A DNA stretch of 64,000 bases, taken from assembly GCF_009846525.1 (NCBI RefSeq), contig NZ_CP024621.1:2604001-2668000 (forward strand). Reading direction: 5' to 3'. Position numbers and translations under genes: made by a program. Source of the DNA: Halomonas meridiana (lineage in GTDB: Bacteria; Pseudomonadota; Gammaproteobacteria; Pseudomonadales; Halomonadaceae). Within the stretch, counting starts at the first letter, position 1. Every line of letters starts with the position of its first letter. This document shows positions 62,927 to 64,000 of this stretch, one piece after another. The notes beneath the pieces are model-generated. The model was not told the DNA's origin, made no database searches, and saw only the letters and a program-made list of their open reading frames with translations.

Positions 62927-64000
62927 TCAACTCGCCTCTTTGCTCTCCTCTTCTACCGGCCAGTGGTAGCGTCGTGTCACTTTTCCCTCCTCCATGGACA
63001 CCAAGTGTACGGGGAACCCCCACAGCTGCTGTAAATGGCGAATCACCGGGTATACGCTTCGGCCCAAAGGGCGGCGATTGTCTTGAATATGGTGCAGCGT
63101 CAGCGAGCGATCTCCTCGGATGGCGGCTTCCACCACCTGAATATTGGGCTCGCGAACGGAGAGCGCGTATTGGCTGGAGAGCGCCTCCCGAACACGCTTG
63201 TAGCCCCGATCGTCATGTATCGCGGCGACTTCCAGCGTCTCGGACTGATCATCATCGACGATCAAAAAGAGCTTTAGGTCGCGAATGACTTTGGGGGAGA
63301 GAAACTGCTGAATGAAAGACTCATCCTTGAAGTTGCGCATCGCGAACTCCAGGGTGTCTCGCCAGGGGCTGCCCGCTATGTCGGGGAACCACTCACGATC
63401 TTCCGCCGTCGGCGCGTCACATATCCGCTTAATGTCCATGAAGATGGCAAAACCCAAAGCGTAAGGGTTCAGCCCGCTGTAATAGGGGCTATCGAACCCC
63501 GGCTGGTTGATGACCGCCGCGTGGGACTGCAAGAACTCCAGCATCAGCCCTTCATCCACCTTGCCTTCATCGTATAGCCGGTTCATCAACGTGTAGTGCC
63601 AAAAACATGCCCACCCCTCGTTCATTACCTGCGTTTGCCGCTGCGGGTAGAAGTACTGCGCCAGCTTACGCACGATACGTACGATCTCACGCTGCCAAGG
63701 GGCCAACAGTGGAGCATTCTTTTCGATGAAGTAGAGCAGGTTCTCCTGGGGCTCTGAGGGGTAGCGACCGCCCGTATGCAGTCCCAACGGGTCGTCGTCG
63801 CTGTGCAAGCTACCCGGCAACGGTGCCATGCCAGCCGGCGGCTCGGGGATCGTTCGCCACAGCATGTTGACCTGGGTTTGCAGGTACGCCTCGCGCTCGT
63901 CTTGGCGTTTGGCTTCCTCCTCCGCCGAGATGGGTGATGGCCGCTTGTAGCGGTCTACCCCGTAGTTTTGTAGCGCATGACAGGCATCCAGCAGTTGCTC
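62927..64000 (-). CDS. SpoVR family protein (partial, N terminus outside window)
   Basis: The reading frame is open to the window edge, giving 357 residues of a protein that is normally about 510. Blocks EGWACFWHYTLMNRLYDEG, YSGLNPYALGFAIFMDIKR and LQQLWGFPVHL match SpoVR/YcgB. In other proteobacteria SpoVR is encoded with prkA and yeaH; those would be past the right edge. Role unclear (stress and stationary phase response). Confidence 0.95.
   Translation of the reverse strand, partial: EQLLDACHALQNYGVDRYKRPSPISAEEEAKRQDEREAYLQTQVNMLWRTIPEPPAGMAPLPGSLHSDDDPLGLHTGGRYPSEPQENLLYFIEKNAPLLAPWQREIVRIVRKLAQYFYPQRQTQVMNEGWACFWHYTLMNRLYDEGKVDEGLMLEFLQSHAAVINQPGFDSPYYSGLNPYALGFAIFMDIKRICDAPTAEDREWFPDIAGSPWRDTLEFAMRNFKDESFIQQFLSPKVIRDLKLFLIVDDDQSETLEVAAIHDDRGYKRVREALSSQYALSVREPNIQVVEAAIRGDRSLTLHHIQDNRRPLGRSVYPVIRHLQQLWGFPVHLVSMEEGKVTRRYHWPVEEESKEAS

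Overview
The window looks like chromosomal DNA of a halophilic or marine gammaproteobacterium, most likely a Halomonadaceae member (Halomonas and relatives). The reasons are the moderately high GC content, a seven-gene Mrp sodium/proton antiporter operon, a PHB regulator (PhaR), a HiPIP, a Pseudomonas-type short LOV protein, and housekeeping genes of gammaproteobacterial type and order (rpsF-rpsR-membrane protein-rplI, rnr-rlmB). The assignment rests on remembered families; no search was run. I saw no insertion sequence, prophage or CRISPR array.

Layout. 1-1474: end of an unrecognised gene, a lipoprotein gene broken by a one-base frameshift, and a FlgO-like lipoprotein. 1555-5873: a GT32 glycosyltransferase, glyA, a large unknown exported protein and a DUF4258/DUF2283 toxin-antitoxin-like pair. 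5941-10049: the ybbA/ybbP-type ABC exporter divergent from tesA. 10145-28687: a Lap-type biofilm adhesion system (next paragraph). 28953-43000: mostly single housekeeping genes (DMT exporter, SelW-like protein, MFS, short LOV, ettA, hinT, prkB, thioesterase, purD, phaR, rsmE, lytic transglycosylase), ending in a DUF2256/CRY-DASH/DUF3429 operon. 43181-49068: mrpABCDEFG. 49269-52472: hemH divergent from an FeS-type photolyase and a DCC thiol protein. 53304-60208: dnaB, rplI, rpsR, rpsF, rlmB, rnr. 60479-60872: three tRNA-Leu(CAG) genes. 61072-64000: a nuclease, a stand-alone RAM-domain protein, a HiPIP and a partial SpoVR gene.

The most striking region is 10145-28687. It holds every part of a c-di-GMP-controlled cell-surface adhesin circuit. 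These are a periplasmic LapG-type protease, a LapD-type receptor with degenerate GGDEF and EAL domains, and a 3011-residue LapA/BapA-type RTX adhesin with an N-terminal retention module and a TAAG protease site. A dedicated type I secretion operon encodes a TolC-like channel with a SPOR tail, an ABC exporter with a degenerate C39 domain and a HlyD-type adaptor; its last gene is a LuxR-type regulator with a receiver domain lacking the phospho-acceptor Asp. The expected logic is that high c-di-GMP makes LapD hold LapG so the adhesin stays anchored, and low c-di-GMP frees LapG to cut the adhesin loose. The adhesin's middle is an array of almost identical 642-bp units, and its VWA region carries an apparent extra domain.

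A second theme is light. A short LOV photoreceptor, a CRY-DASH operon and an FeS photolyase divergent from ferrochelatase lie within about 20 kb. The CRY-DASH and photolyase promoters share a similar TTATAC...GTATA inverted repeat, which may be a common operator.
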